Shown here piece after piece: positions 1 to 9,425 of a DNA stretch of 64,000 nucleotides; position 1 is the stretch's first letter, and each line of letters starts with the position of its first letter. The DNA lies in assembly GCF_000169435.1 (NCBI RefSeq), contig NZ_AAYB01000009.1, positions 1 through 64,000 of the forward strand, read 5' to 3'. This stretch comes from Roseobacter sp. CCS2 (GTDB lineage: Bacteria > Pseudomonadota > Alphaproteobacteria > Rhodobacterales > Rhodobacteraceae). The position numbers and the translations under genes were made by a program. The notes beneath the pieces were generated by a model that saw only the letters and a list, made by a program, of their open reading frames with translations, did no database searches and had not been told where the DNA came from.

Positions 1-551
1 AACCACGCAGATACACGGGCGAAAGGATCAAGCGACACAAAGTGCTGCGCCATATAAACCGCTTGCCCAACCCCGATATCCGCAGCAGAGAAAGCAGAAA
101 GCAGGTAATCACCGGCCAAACCCTGCTCAACCGTGGCGAGGGTCTTGGCCAGGCGTTTGGCCTCCAGCTGCATGACGATGGGTGAGCGCATGTTGTCTTC
201 ATAAAGCGCCACATGCTGCTGGGTCAGTGCGGCGGTGTGCTGCGAGATCGTCTCGGCGAAATGGACCCAGTTCAGCCACTGCGCGCGCTCTGCGTGACTT
301 GGGTCGCGACCCAAGCCCTTTTCAAGGAAACGCTCGCATAGATACTCTGCAATCGCCCCGCTTTCTGTCAGCACCACATCATCAATCTCAAGCGTTGGTA
401 CGCGCCCTGTCGGGTTCAGCTTGCGATAGGGCTCTTCCCGCAGCGTCTTGTCAAAAGGGTATTCCACTACGTCAAAATCGACACCCAGTTCATGCAACAG
501 CCACAAACTGCGCATCGATCGGGTTTGCGGACAGTGGTGCAGACGGATCAT
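1..551 (-). CDS. Glutathione S-transferase family protein (partial, 3' end beyond window)
   Basis: The minus-strand reading frame opens at ATG 551 and stays open to the left edge, so the C-terminus is missing. The N-terminus [22 protein letters not shown] followed by a conserved [13 protein letters not shown] and [11 protein letters not shown] is the thioredoxin-like N-terminal half of a GST (glutathione-site proline and the E-S pair). The part inside the window also enters the helical C-terminal domain. Its ATG overlaps the TGA of the mccA biotin-carrier frame by 4 bp (ATGA), so it is the next cistron of the ivd-mcc operon. GST-like genes of this kind are usually detoxification or maleylpyruvate-isomerase-like enzymes; the substrate cannot be told here. 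Confidence 0.88.
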   Translation of the reverse strand, partial: MIRLHHCPQTRSMRSLWLLHELGVDFDVVEYPFDKTLREEPYRKLNPTGRVPTLEIDDVVLTESGAIAEYLCERFLEKGLGRDPSHAERAQWLNWVHFAETISQHTAALTQQHVALYEDNMRSPIVMQLEAKRLAKTLATVEQGLAGDYLLSAFSAADIGVGQAVYMAQHFVSLDPFARVSAW

Positions 552-2463
552 GTATCGGCCTCTAAACTGACCATCAATGCACCCGCTGTGACCTGATCAC
601 CGGTTGCAACCATCACGCTATCGACCGTTCCATCACGCGGGGCGCGCAAGACATGTTCCATCTTCATCGCTTCCAACACGACCATGCGGTCGCCCTCTTG
701 CACGGTTTGGCCTGCGGTGACGGCCACATCGCGCACCAACCCCGGCATCGGCGCCAAGACAGTATCCCCGCCCATCGCAGTGTCGGCGCGGGCCACTGGA
801 TCAATAATATCAAAAGTCAGCTTGCCGCGCCAAACACGGTGACTCGTGATCCATGCACAACCGCGGCACCACCCCAATCCCCGCCCCGGCGGGTAAGTGG
901 AATGACGTCATCTTCAATCTGCACGTCGCAAGTGGCCGCATCCTGCACGATGATCGTTGCCACTGTCACCTGATCCCCATGTTGCAGGACAATCTGCCGT
1001 CGCAACGGCGCCCACAATGAAAACCCTGTCAGCGCGTCGTCAGACAGATCAGCCGCCATCACAGCGGCCAATGCGAAATCGCGCGCAGATGGGACCGCCC
1101 GCGCACAAAGCGCGTCACTGCAACGCGCAATCAAACCGGTATCCACATCGCCGGACACGAAATCCGGCACGCGTGACAAATTCCGCAGAAAATCAAGATT
1201 GGTCACAGTGCCCGCAACCTGCGTTGCATCCAGCGCCGCCGATAACGCCTGCAAGGCCCGCGCCCTGCCCGGCCCATGCACGGTGATCTTGGCGATCATC
1301 GGATCGTACCAAGGTGATATTTCGTCCCCCGCTGTCACGCCGCTATCAATGCGGGCCGCGTCAGGGAACACCAGATGATCAATTACGCCGGTTGCAGGCA
1401 GGAAACCTGCAGGCACATCCTCTGCATACAACCGCGCTTCGAACGCGTGGCCTGTGATGGACAAATCCTGTTGTCGCGCTGGCAGGGCTTCACCGGCCGC
1501 GACACGCAATTGCCATTCCACCAGATCAACGCCAGTAATCGCCTCTGTCACCGGATGTTCGACCTGTAACCGCGTGTTCATTTCCATGAACCAGAACCCA
1601 TCGGTACGCAGCCCATCGATGCCATCAACGATAAACTCAATCGTGCCGGCACCGGCATAGCCAATGGCTTTGGCGGCCTTCACCGCCGCATCACCCATTG
1701 CCTTGCGTACGTCATCTGTCATTCCCGGCGCCGGCGCTTCCTCGATCACTTTTTGATGGCGGCGTTGCAGGGAACAGTCACGTTCGAACAGATGCACCGC
1801 GTCGGTTCCATCGCCGAACACCTGCACTTCGATATGGCGCGGTGCCGTAATGTATTTCTCGATCAACACATCCGCGTTGCCAAAGGCGGTCTGTGCTTCG
1901 GCCTGCGCTGATGCCAGATTTTCCAGAAAATCCGATGCCGCCTCGACCAAGCGCATGCCTTTGCCCCCGCCCCCGGCGACGGCCTTGATCAAAACGGGAT
2001 ACCCAATCTCTGATGCCCTTTCGGCAAGGAAACCCGGGTCCTGATTATCACCGTGATACCCCGGCACCACCGGAACACCTGCCTTAACCATCAGCGCCTT
2101 TGCAGCATCTTTCAGCCCCATGGCACGGATCGCATCCGCAGACGGGCCAATGAAGATCAAACCTGCCGCAACAACATCATCCACAAAACCTGGATTTTCT
2201 GACAGAAAACCATAGCCGGGATGGATCGCCTCTGCCCCGGTGTCCAAAGCCGCCTGAATGATCAGATCACCGCGTAGATAGCTGTCGGCCACGGGCGCGG
2301 GTCCAAGGCGCACGGCCTCGTCCGCCTGTGCCACATGCATGGCTTGCGCGTCAGCATCGGAATAGACCGCGACAGTGCGCACACCCATAGACCGGGCGGT
2401 CTGTATGACGCGGCAGGCAATTTCGCCGCGGTTGGCGATCAGGATCTTCGTAAACATTCCCAT
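548..2463 (-). pseudogene. mccA: 3-methylcrotonyl-CoA carboxylase alpha subunit, frameshifted before the biotin-carrier domain
   Basis: Biotin-dependent carboxylase subunit of leucine degradation. From ATG 2463 (TGATG overlap with the mccB stop; a second ATG lies at 2457) a 548-residue frame carries the whole biotin carboxylase core: N-terminal ILIANRGEIACRV, ATP-grasp glycine loop GGGGKGMR, EMNTRLQVEHPVTE. It ends at TGA 817-819, directly after VTVFGAA. The rest of the protein, including the biotinylation motif EAMKMEH, continues without a stop in another frame down to 548. Reading GCGGCAAGCTG as GCGGCAAAGCTG (one more A, near 822-827) would restore [14 protein letters not shown] and a roughly 640-residue protein, the usual MccA size. 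As written, the carboxylase lacks its covalently attached biotin carrier. Either a real 1-bp deletion or a sequence error; no canonical slippery heptamer was seen. Confidence 0.88.
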
Positions 2464-4025
2464 CACATCCGGAACACGCCAAAGCGTGTTTCCTCAATCG
2501 GCGCATTCATGGATGCGGCGAGTGACAGCGCCAATACCTCGCGGCTTTTGCGTGGGTCGATGATGCCATCGTCCCAAAGCCGCGCACTGGCATAAAGCGG
2601 GTGCGACTGTTCGGTGAACATATCAATGGTGGGCTGTTTGAACGCCGCCTCGTCCTCGGCTGACCAACTGTCGCCGCTGCGTTCAATCGCGTCCCTTTTG
2701 ACTGTGGCCAAAACGCCCGCGGCCTGTTCGCCGCCCATCACCGAGATGCGCGAAGTGGGCCATGACCACATAAAGTTTGGGCTATAAGCCCTTCCTGACA
2801 TGCCATAATTTCCGGCTCCGAACGACCCACCGACCACCATAGTGATCTTTGGCACTTTCGTTGTCGCCACTGCCGTCACCATCTTGGCCCCGTGCCGTGC
2901 GATCCCTTCGTTTTCGTATTTTTGGCCAACCATAAAGCCTGTGATGTTTTGCAGGAACACCAGCGGGATCTTGCGCTGGCTGCACAGTTCCACAAAATGG
3001 GCACCCTTCTGCGCGCTTTCCGAAAACAACACCCCATTGTTGGCGATGATGCCGCAAGGCCAGCCGTCAATATGCGCAAAGCCGCAGACCAGCGTTTCGC
3101 CAAACCGCGCTTTGAATTCATCAAAGCGGGACCCATCGACGATGCGGGTGATCACCTCGCGAATGTCATATGGCGTGCGCAGGTCAGCGGGGACCACATC
3201 GAGAAGTGTATCGGGATCAAGTGCAGGAGGTTCAGGTGGCAACCGATTGCCCTGCAATGATTTATCCAGATTGCAAGACGCCACAGCCTGCCGCGCCAGG
3301 GCCAAAGCATGCGCATCATCTTCGGCCAGATAATCTGCCACACCAGACAGACGTGTATGTACATCACCGCCGCCAAGGTCCTCGGACGACACCACCTCAC
3401 CGGTGGCTGCTTTCACCAAGGGCGGCCCGGCCAGAAAGATCGTCCCTTGCTCTTTGACGATGATCGACACATCGGCCATGGCAGGCACATAGGCCCCGCC
3501 TGCAGTGCATGACCCCATGACAACCGCGATCTGTGGAATGCCCTTGGCCGACATCTGCGCCTGATTATAAAAAATCCGGCCAAAGTGGTCCCGGTCGGGA
3601 AAGACTTCATCCTGATTGGGCAGGTTCGCGCCGCCACTATCGACCAGATAGACGCATGGTAAATGACACGCCTCTGCGATCTCTTGCGCGCGGAGGTGTT
3701 TTTTCACGGTCATCGGATAGTAAGTGCCGCCTTTGACGGTGGCGTCATTACAGACGACCATGACATCATGGCCATTCACACGACCCACGCCAGCAATAAC
3801 GCCAGCACAAGGGGCTGCCCCATCGTAAAGACCATGTGCGGCGGTTGCCCCCACCTCCAGAAATGGGCTGCCGGGATCAAGCAGACCTGCCACGCGATCA
3901 CGCGGCAGCATCTTGCCGCGCGCCAGATGGCGCGCGCGGGACTTTTCGCCGCCGCCAAGAGATGCGGCCTCAGCAGCAAGGCGGACATCTTCAAGAGCGT
4001 CGAGGTGGGCATCGCGATCCGTCAT
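2463..4025 (-). CDS. mccB: 3-methylcrotonyl-CoA carboxylase beta (carboxyltransferase) subunit
   Basis: 520-residue carboxyltransferase that moves CO2 from biotin to 3-methylcrotonyl-CoA in leucine catabolism. Full length for the family. Typical stretches are [45 protein letters not shown] and the C-terminal [11 protein letters not shown] oxyanion-type glycine loop, followed by [21 protein letters not shown]. These distinguish MCC beta from propionyl-CoA carboxylase beta. Neighbours agree: ivd lies upstream in the same transcript and mccA follows with a TGATG overlap. The ATG at 4025 is immediately preceded by a TAG stop of a possible 45-codon ORF. Confidence 0.97.
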   Translation of the reverse strand: MTDRDAHLDALEDVRLAAEAASLGGGEKSRARHLARGKMLPRDRVAGLLDPGSPFLEVGATAAHGLYDGAAPCAGVIAGVGRVNGHDVMVVCNDATVKGGTYYPMTVKKHLRAQEIAEACHLPCVYLVDSGGANLPNQDEVFPDRDHFGRIFYNQAQMSAKGIPQIAVVMGSCTAGGAYVPAMADVSIIVKEQGTIFLAGPPLVKAATGEVVSSEDLGGGDVHTRLSGVADYLAEDDAHALALARQAVASCNLDKSLQGNRLPPEPPALDPDTLLDVVPADLRTPYDIREVITRIVDGSRFDEFKARFGETLVCGFAHIDGWPCGIIANNGVLFSESAQKGAHFVELCSQRKIPLVFLQNITGFMVGQKYENEGIARHGAKMVTAVATTKVPKITMVVGGSFGAGNYGMSGRAYSPNFMWSWPTSRISVMGGEQAAGVLATVKRDAIERSGDSWSAEDEAAFKQPTIDMFTEQSHPLYASARLWDDGIIDPRKSREVLALSLAASMNAPIEETRFGVFRM

Positions 4026-4163
4026 CTAATATTCTGCTCCAACACAAAAACCTGTTCTATTGCTCATCGGGGTCAACGGCCTCTTGCAGGCAGGCCTCAG
4101 TATGGATGTTTGAGAAAATGCGCAGGCCAGTGCTGTCGTCAAAGATACCAAAAACCGTCTCAT
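4026..4163 (-). CDS. Possible 45-residue small protein between an anchored protein and mccB
   Basis: A short frame whose ATG (4163-4161) overlaps the TGA of the 97-codon gene upstream by 4 bp and whose TAG abuts the mccB ATG with no gap. This is the same tight coupling used by the other cistrons of this operon. The peptide begins MRRFLVSLTTALACAFSQ, resembling a short signal sequence, with two further Cys near residues 26 and 39. No homologue is recognised. The support is entirely positional: the ATGA could be chance, and the alternative is a plain 134-bp untranslated gap before mccB. Confidence 0.35.
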   Translation of the reverse strand: MRRFLVSLTTALACAFSQTSILRPACKRPLTPMSNRTGFCVGAEY

Positions 4164-4453
4164 GCCTCTGGTCCTGCTGGTGCGGGCAACGCCTCGCCGC
4201 GTGGTCCGACAAAATAGGTTGTCGTTAACCCAAAGGGATGCCCGCAATTGATCACCATACGCACATCAGGATCAGGATGTGGGCTTGCCGCGCAATCGGT
4301 GGGGCTGGCCCCGCTTGGCGCTGTTTCCATGTAAGCGGCGGCATAGCGATTGATGATATCCGTTTCGCTGGGCACCTGCCCCCATTGCAAGCCAAGATAA
4401 CCTGCAAAGGCCACAAGGGCTGCGAGGGGAAGGAAGAGGTAGGCGCGTTTCAT
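4160..4453 (-). CDS. Small membrane-anchored or exported protein of unknown function
   Basis: 97 residues beginning MKRAYLFLPLAALVAFAGYLGL, a single N-terminal hydrophobic segment, then a short extracytoplasmic part with two Cys (in PTDCAA and VINCGHP). No family recognised. The ATG at 4453 overlaps the TGA of the upstream LprI-like gene by 4 bp, so it is translated in the same coupled series as ivd and mccB. The role is unknown; an envelope location is inferred from the N-terminus alone. The motif NCGHPFGLTTTYFVGPRG could be used to search for relatives. Confidence 0.7.
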   Translation of the reverse strand: MKRAYLFLPLAALVAFAGYLGLQWGQVPSETDIINRYAAAYMETAPSGASPTDCAASPHPDPDVRMVINCGHPFGLTTTYFVGPRGEALPAPAGPEA

Positions 4454-4956
4454 TGCTTCGCCCCGCGATATCGTGCCAATTCAAAAACACGTTCAGCAGT
4501 CATACGCATCTGACAAGCCGCACCAGAAACTTGTCGCAGCGTTCCTGCCCCGTGACGGCCATAGGCCATTGTGCAATTGGCATCCCGGAATGCGATCCAT
4601 GCGCGCTGCGCCTGCAAAACCTGATTGTCACGTACAGCAAATTGGGGCGAAGTCGAAAGATCGCTCTCATCCCATCTTTGTGCAAATGCGCGTGACTGCG
4701 CATATTCTTCGTTCAGCAAATCATCCCAAACACCTGCTTCATCGGAAAGACAGAACATCATCCCAGTCGTGGTATGACCATCTGCTTCGGTTTCCATACA
4801 AATGTTTGCAGCGTCGCCCAAACAGTCTGTGGCACCGTCTGTGCGGATCGTGCTGTCGTAGCAGTCATGAACAACAGCTGCATAAGGCCAGTCATCCTGC
4901 GCTGACACCGGGGCCGCTGCCGCCATCATCATTACGAGGCAAAGCGCACGGATCAT
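4450..4956 (-). CDS. Exported LprI-like (DUF1311) protein
   Basis: 168 residues from ATG 4956, a start chosen because it overlaps the preceding stop by 4 bp (ATGA) and begins the signal peptide [19 protein letters not shown]. The C-terminal half has the LprI/DUF1311 pattern: QRAWIAFRDANC, then GAACQMRMTAERVFEL, with paired Cys. Some members of this family inhibit lysozyme, but most are uncharacterised periplasmic proteins. It sits between ivd and mccB, an unexpected place for an envelope protein. It appears paralogous to the gene just upstream: both have a C(L/I)G-x-(A/S)A-x-x-C block followed by a Trp-containing helix. Confidence 0.8.
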   Translation of the reverse strand: MIRALCLVMMMAAAAPVSAQDDWPYAAVVHDCYDSTIRTDGATDCLGDAANICMETEADGHTTTGMMFCLSDEAGVWDDLLNEEYAQSRAFAQRWDESDLSTSPQFAVRDNQVLQAQRAWIAFRDANCTMAYGRHGAGTLRQVSGAACQMRMTAERVFELARYRGAKQ

Positions 4957-5507
4957 TCGGGAACCGTCCTGCAAAAGGCCGCAAAACCACCGTCCGCGGC
5001 ACTGTCACAGGCCTGCCGCACGGTGAATTCCAATTCCAACGCGATCAATGCCGTTTCACGCATTTCGCATGCGGCGATATCCTGATCTGCGGTGTCGCTG
5101 GGCGCGTTCTGCCCAATGCGCAACGTGCATTCCAGCGTCACGTTCGCGGTCGCCGCCGCAGGGTTTTCAACCGACGCCTGCAGATCACCGTTTTCCGCCG
5201 CTGGCCGATCTGCGACCCACGCTTGCAGCCCCATGTAGTTTTGCGCAATGCGCCAGTCCCAATAGGACTGTTCAAGCTGGAGGCAAGCGGTTGGGGCGCC
5301 CTCGCACAAACGCGCTGAGCGTCCGATGCAACTGCGCGCAGCGCGAGTGACAAGCCCGCCCGGCCCTTTGGTCGCTTGATCGTTGACGCAGGTATGCGTT
5401 TCCATTGCCTGCAATGATGTGCCCTCAACCTCGGTCACTGGCGGCGCGCCGAAGGATTGCGCCAGCGCGGCACCCGGCAGCATCAGGCAGATCGCAATTG
5501 CCTTCAC
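4953..5507 (-). CDS. Exported protein, divergent LprI-like paralogue
   Basis: 184 residues starting with GTG 5507, which overlaps the ivd stop (GTGA). The signal peptide is [17 protein letters not shown] with cleavage after ALA. The mature part holds several Cys (THTC, RSCIG, RLCEG, TACLQ, LECTL, AACEM, RQACD, AFCRT), probably forming disulfides in the periplasm. The block [12 protein letters not shown] followed by [16 protein letters not shown] resembles the corresponding region of the next gene, suggesting a tandem duplication. The LprI assignment is weaker here because the RDANC motif is not kept. Function unknown. Confidence 0.75.
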   Translation of the reverse strand: MKAIAICLMLPGAALAQSFGAPPVTEVEGTSLQAMETHTCVNDQATKGPGGLVTRAARSCIGRSARLCEGAPTACLQLEQSYWDWRIAQNYMGLQAWVADRPAAENGDLQASVENPAAATANVTLECTLRIGQNAPSDTADQDIAACEMRETALIALELEFTVRQACDSAADGGFAAFCRTVPE

Positions 5508-6667
5508 ACCATCGCCCCCATCAATTCCCGACCCACCAACATACGCCGGATTTCTGATGTGCCTGCGCCAATTTCCATCAGCTTGGCATCGCGGAAGATG
5601 CGTGCGACGGGTGCGTCGTTCAGGAACCCTGCCCCACCCATGGCTTGCACCGCTTGGTGCGCCTGTTTCATCGCTTCTTCGGATGCGTAAAGGCAGCAGG
5701 CCGCGGCGTCTTGGCGCGTGACTGTCCCCCGGTCACAGGCCTTGGCAACCTCATAGACATAAGCCCTTGCTGAATTCATCGCTGTATACATATCAGCAAT
5801 CTTGCCTTGCATCAGTTGGAAATTACCAATGGGCTCACCAAATTGTTTGCGGGTGCTGATGTAGGGCATGACCTCGTCCAAACAGGCCGCCATGATGCCA
5901 AGGCCGATACCCGCCAGCACAACCCGTTCGTAATCAAGGCCCGACATAAGAACCCGCACGCCTTTGCCTTCTTCGCCCAGCACGTTGTCGAACGGGACCT
6001 GCACATCGTCAAAGACCAGCTCGGCCGTGTTTGAGCCCCGCATTCCCAGCTTGTCGAAATGCGGCGATGTGCTGAACCCGGTCATTTCCTTTTCAATCAG
6101 GAAGGCCGTGATCCCCTTGGACCCTGCATCGGGATCGGTCTTGGCATAGACCACCAGCGTATCGGCGTCCGGCCCGTTCGTGATCCAGTATTTGTTACCG
6201 TTCAGGCGGTAGTGATCGTTGCGCTTTTCTGCGCGCAGCGACATAGAAACAACATCAGATCCGGCGCCCGCTTCGGACATCGCAAGCGCGCCGACGTGTT
6301 CGCCCGAAATCAGACGCGGCAGATATTTGGCCTTCTGTTCATCGTTTCCGTTCAACTTGATCTGGTTCACGCAAAGGTTGGAATGCGCGCCATAGGACAG
6401 GCTGACCGACGCGCTGGCGCGTGCGATTTCTTCAATGGCAACAGTATGCGCAAGATAAGACATGCCCGCCCCGCCATGGTCCTCATCCACTGTGACACCC
6501 AGCAGACCCAATTCGCCCATCTCAGTCCACAAAGCGGGGGGAAAAGCGTTGGATTGATCAATATCAGCCGCCATCGGTTTGACACGGGTTTGCGCCCAGT
6601 CATGCACCATGTCGCGCAGGGCATTCACGTCTTCACCCAAATCGAAGGTCATTGAGGCATGAAACAT
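5504..6667 (-). CDS. ivd: Isovaleryl-CoA dehydrogenase
   Basis: 387-residue FAD-dependent acyl-CoA dehydrogenase converting isovaleryl-CoA to 3-methylcrotonyl-CoA, the substrate of the MCC enzyme encoded downstream. The N-terminus [16 protein letters not shown] is typical of IVD. Acyl-CoA dehydrogenase signatures are present: [25 protein letters not shown], and C-terminal [33 protein letters not shown]. The catalytic glutamate of IVD lies in [10 protein letters not shown], a position specific to IVD and long-chain enzymes. A GGAG ribosome site precedes ATG 6667. A 25-bp imperfect palindrome lies just upstream and may be the operon's operator. Confidence 0.97.
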   Translation of the reverse strand: MFHASMTFDLGEDVNALRDMVHDWAQTRVKPMAADIDQSNAFPPALWTEMGELGLLGVTVDEDHGGAGMSYLAHTVAIEEIARASASVSLSYGAHSNLCVNQIKLNGNDEQKAKYLPRLISGEHVGALAMSEAGAGSDVVSMSLRAEKRNDHYRLNGNKYWITNGPDADTLVVYAKTDPDAGSKGITAFLIEKEMTGFSTSPHFDKLGMRGSNTAELVFDDVQVPFDNVLGEEGKGVRVLMSGLDYERVVLAGIGLGIMAACLDEVMPYISTRKQFGEPIGNFQLMQGKIADMYTAMNSARAYVYEVAKACDRGTVTRQDAAACCLYASEEAMKQAHQAVQAMGGAGFLNDAPVARIFRDAKLMEIGAGTSEIRRMLVGRELMGAMV

Positions 6668-6680
6668 CTGTTGGCTCCAG

Positions 6681-6705
6681 ATTAATTGAACGCTTGTTCA
6701 TTAAT
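6681..6705. promoter_or_regulatory. Candidate operator in front of the ivd operon
   Basis: An inverted repeat with inner arms TGAAC and GTTCA around GCTT (6687-6700), extended outward by ATTAA and TTAAT with a 1-nt offset. It ends 14 bp before the ivd ATG, next to the ribosome site, where a bound repressor would block transcription. The size and two-fold symmetry suit a TetR-type repressor. Branched-chain catabolic operons are commonly under TetR or MerR control, but no regulator gene lies beside it. Confidence 0.5.
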
Positions 6706-6731
6706 AAAACGCGAAGGCCCGCCCTGTCGAG

Positions 6732-7325
6732 TCATTTCTCTTTCAGCAGGTCCAGATCCTTGGGCGCAAATACGTAAGGCCCCGGTTGCTGGCGGCGCAA
6801 CGCCCAGAGCCTTCGTAACTCTTTCTGCGTACCATCCGGCACATGGGCGAAATAAGCGCGGGTATAGGCGTTGTATTGGTTGTGTGGTTGGTTCGGTTGC
6901 TTCTTGCCCGCCTTTTTATCGGCCTCAATCTGTTTGGCGGCATCCACCGCATTGGCAAGGGTCAGCCCTGCGTTGTCCTTCATCCAATCCATGAACGGGA
7001 TCGAGAATTTGAACCCCGGAATGGCCGCCTGCATGAAACGCCGCATGTTCTGGGTGTTTTTGTAACTGTCCGTGATCACCGTATTGGGGGTAAGCACTTC
7101 GGAATGCCAATCAAATTTCGATGTCACCCGATTGGCCTGCTTCACCTCCAACGGTGCTTTGCCGTGGTCAAGAAAGTAGGCGATGCGGTCTGCAATCTCG
7201 AACTTGCCACCGGTGGTCTTGATCCCCTTGCTGCGCGCATAGGTCACAAGCTCTTGCTTCAGATAATACCATTGCCGAAAACTGGCGGCGTCTTGGCATT
7301 GCGCGATATCGGGGCGGTTTGTCAT
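6732..7325 (-). CDS. SAP/DUF6434-like protein
   Basis: 197 residues from ATG 7325 (an in-frame TTG lies at 7334). The first third, ELVTYARSKGIKTTGGKFEIADRIAYFLDHG, has the helix-extended loop-helix pattern of a SAP-like domain, often a DNA-binding fold. The later part (FMDWMKDNAGLTLANAVDAAKQ) resembles the DUF6434 proteins that carry such a domain. The molecular role is unknown. It is separated from ivd by the operator region and reads in the same direction. The C-terminus is rich in Lys, Gln and Arg, compatible with nucleic-acid contact. Confidence 0.75.
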   Translation of the reverse strand: MTNRPDIAQCQDAASFRQWYYLKQELVTYARSKGIKTTGGKFEIADRIAYFLDHGKAPLEVKQANRVTSKFDWHSEVLTPNTVITDSYKNTQNMRRFMQAAIPGFKFSIPFMDWMKDNAGLTLANAVDAAKQIEADKKAGKKQPNQPHNQYNAYTRAYFAHVPDGTQKELRRLWALRRQQPGPYVFAPKDLDLLKEK

Positions 7326-7361
7326 GGTGGTCAAGCTAGTGGTGAGCGCCTGACAGGCAAG

Positions 7362-8567
7362 TCATTCAGCCGCGACATTGCCTTGATAAACGGCTGAAAC
7401 TTCGGCCCGGATGATGCGGGCAAGCATCGCACAGTCATCAAGGCTGAAGGTTAGCGGCAGGCGCATGTCGATCACCCCGGCTAACACACGGTCTGATGCA
7501 GGCATCGGTTCGGACGGCGCATAGCGCCAACTGTCGTAGCGCGAGGTAAAGCCTTTGGGCTCAGATCCACCAAACCATTTCAACTCGACCCCGCGTGCCG
7601 CACAGCGTGCCAGAACGGTGTGCACAGCATCAGGCGACCAATCCAGAAGCAGGAATTGAAAGGACGAAGCCACGAATTGCTCTTTCTCCGGGCGCGGGAT
7701 CAGGCGCAAGCCCGGCGTTTCAGCTAACCCCGCCTCCAGCACGCGGTAGCGCGCGTTCCAGCGCGCGGCCTGTGTGGCCAGATCGCGCAACTGCGGGCGC
7801 AGGATGGCCGCGCGCAGGTTATCCATCCGACCAGAGATATTCGGCGTTTCATATTTGATCTTGGCAAAGGTTTCGACCGGGGGTGCCGCGCGGTGTTTTT
7901 CAAACAGCATATAGCTGCCGGACAGCATGATCGCGCGCGCCATGTCTTCGGCACCATCGCAGATCAGGAAACCACCCTCGCCTGAATTGATGTGCTTGTA
8001 CGTCTGCGTTGAATAACACCCAAACCGCCCCCAGCGCCCACTGGGCATGCCGTTCCATACGGCCCCCATCGTATGTGCGCAATCCTCAATCACCGCGACA
8101 CCAGCCGCGTCACACAGCGCCATGAGGCGGTCCATATCGCAGATATGGCCGCGCATGTGGCTGAGTAGCAGAACCTTGGCCTGATCCAGTTTTGCAGCCA
8201 GATCATCAAGGTCGATTACAAGGTCTTCGGTCACCCCCACAAAAACCGGAACGCCGCCAACGGCAGCAATCGCACCGGGGACCGGGGCCAAAGTGAAAGC
8301 GTTGGTCAGCACCTTGTCACCATGCTGCACACCCGATGCGCGCAAGGCCGTCGTCATCGCATACCCGCCAGAGGCCACAGCGAGGCAGTATTTTGACCCC
8401 ACCGTTGCGGCGAATTCTTCTTCCAGCAATGCCGCCTCGGCGATTTCATGGCCGCTGGTGTTGTAGCGGTGCAAGCGCCCGGACTGCATCACCGCATTGG
8501 CTGCCGCGATCCCTTCGTCGGGGATTGGTTCTTGCTGGGTAAAGCTGCCGGTGAATATCTCTGTCAT
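7362..8567 (-). CDS. DegT/DnrJ/EryC1/StrS-family PLP aminotransferase
   Basis: 401 residues from ATG 8567. Fold-type I PLP enzyme of the sugar-nucleotide aminotransferase family: VASGGYAMTTALRASGV binds the cofactor phosphate, VIEDCAHTMGA supplies the Asp facing the pyridine nitrogen, and CYSTQTYKHINSGEGGF holds the Schiff-base lysine. Family members usually aminate keto-sugar nucleotides for surface polysaccharides or antibiotics. No glycosyltransferase or sugar-epimerase genes accompany it, so the substrate is open. The gph gene is just upstream in the same direction. Confidence 0.88.
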   Translation of the reverse strand: MTEIFTGSFTQQEPIPDEGIAAANAVMQSGRLHRYNTSGHEIAEAALLEEEFAATVGSKYCLAVASGGYAMTTALRASGVQHGDKVLTNAFTLAPVPGAIAAVGGVPVFVGVTEDLVIDLDDLAAKLDQAKVLLLSHMRGHICDMDRLMALCDAAGVAVIEDCAHTMGAVWNGMPSGRWGRFGCYSTQTYKHINSGEGGFLICDGAEDMARAIMLSGSYMLFEKHRAAPPVETFAKIKYETPNISGRMDNLRAAILRPQLRDLATQAARWNARYRVLEAGLAETPGLRLIPRPEKEQFVASSFQFLLLDWSPDAVHTVLARCAARGVELKWFGGSEPKGFTSRYDSWRYAPSEPMPASDRVLAGVIDMRLPLTFSLDDCAMLARIIRAEVSAVYQGNVAAE

Positions 8568-8634
8568 GAGGCTATTCTCTAGCCGCTTTCGCCGCACGTC
8601 AAATGACCACTTTGGCGCAGACGTTAAGGCCAAT

Positions 8635-9303
8635 TCAGCCGATCAGCCGGGTGACCACTGCATCCAACTGATCATAGCTGTCGATTGTGGCCTCTGGATC
8701 AAGCGCCAGCACATCATCCCGACCGGGCCCAAAGGTCACCAGAACTGAGGGCACACCGGCGTTGCGTGATGTATCGCGGTCTGTCGCCGTATCCCCGACA
8801 AGCAAGGACCGCGCCGCATCACCACCGGCGCGCCGCACAGCCTCAAAATGATGCTCTGGGTCGGGTTTGCGCACCGGCAGCGTATCGGCCCCGATAAGTG
8901 ACGCGAAGGCATCACGCACACCAAGGCTGGCCATCAGGGTTTCGGCCAGACCTTCGGGTTTGTTGGTCGCGATACCAACGGCGTAGTTGGCAGAAAGCAG
9001 GCGTTCAACGGCGTCCATCGCCCCGGGATACATCACGGTATGGGTGTCGATATCCGCGGCGTAGGCGTCCAGCAGCACAGGATATTGCGCGTCAACTTCA
9101 GCTTCGCCAAACCCTTCGACCCGCGAAAAACCCAATGTCAGCATGGCTCGCCCACCGCGCAGCGCTGTGGCCGCATCTTTCGCGGGGTCCAGCAGGTCAC
9201 CCAATCCAAGCCCGCGAAAACAGGTATTGGCCGCGGCAATCAAATCACCACTTGTATCGGCCAAAGTACCATCAAGATCGAATATCACTGTGCGTTTGGT
9301 CAT
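8635..9303 (-). CDS. gph: Phosphoglycolate phosphatase (HAD family)
   Basis: 222 residues from ATG 9303. The HAD nucleophile motif is at the N-terminus (VIFDLDGTLADTSGDL), motif II is in GIATNKPEGLAETL, the lysine in VRKPDPEHHFEAV, and the magnesium-binding acidic motif is LLVGDTATDRDTSRNAG. Size and motif order match Gph, which removes phosphate from 2-phosphoglycolate formed in DNA repair or by Rubisco oxygenation. The broader class of HAD phosphatases cannot be excluded from sequence alone. It is divergent from glmU across a 122-bp gap that should contain both promoters. Confidence 0.87.
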   Translation of the reverse strand: MTKRTVIFDLDGTLADTSGDLIAAANTCFRGLGLGDLLDPAKDAATALRGGRAMLTLGFSRVEGFGEAEVDAQYPVLLDAYAADIDTHTVMYPGAMDAVERLLSANYAVGIATNKPEGLAETLMASLGVRDAFASLIGADTLPVRKPDPEHHFEAVRRAGGDAARSLLVGDTATDRDTSRNAGVPSVLVTFGPGRDDVLALDPEATIDSYDQLDAVVTRLIG

Positions 9304-9425
9304 GGGTCTGCCTTTTGTTTGCCTGTCACTCTGTAACGCCCTGTAAACTGATGTGAACCCCCATCCCCTTGTGATAATCAAAAAGGGCAGTAGAAGTCGC
9401 ACCAACAACAAGGTTTGAGGCAGCA

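Noticed and set aside
548-877. Independent biotin-carrier protein starting with TTG at 877
   Set aside because: The first 20 residues overlap the carboxylase frame and look random; the carrier domain is better explained as the frameshifted end of mccA.
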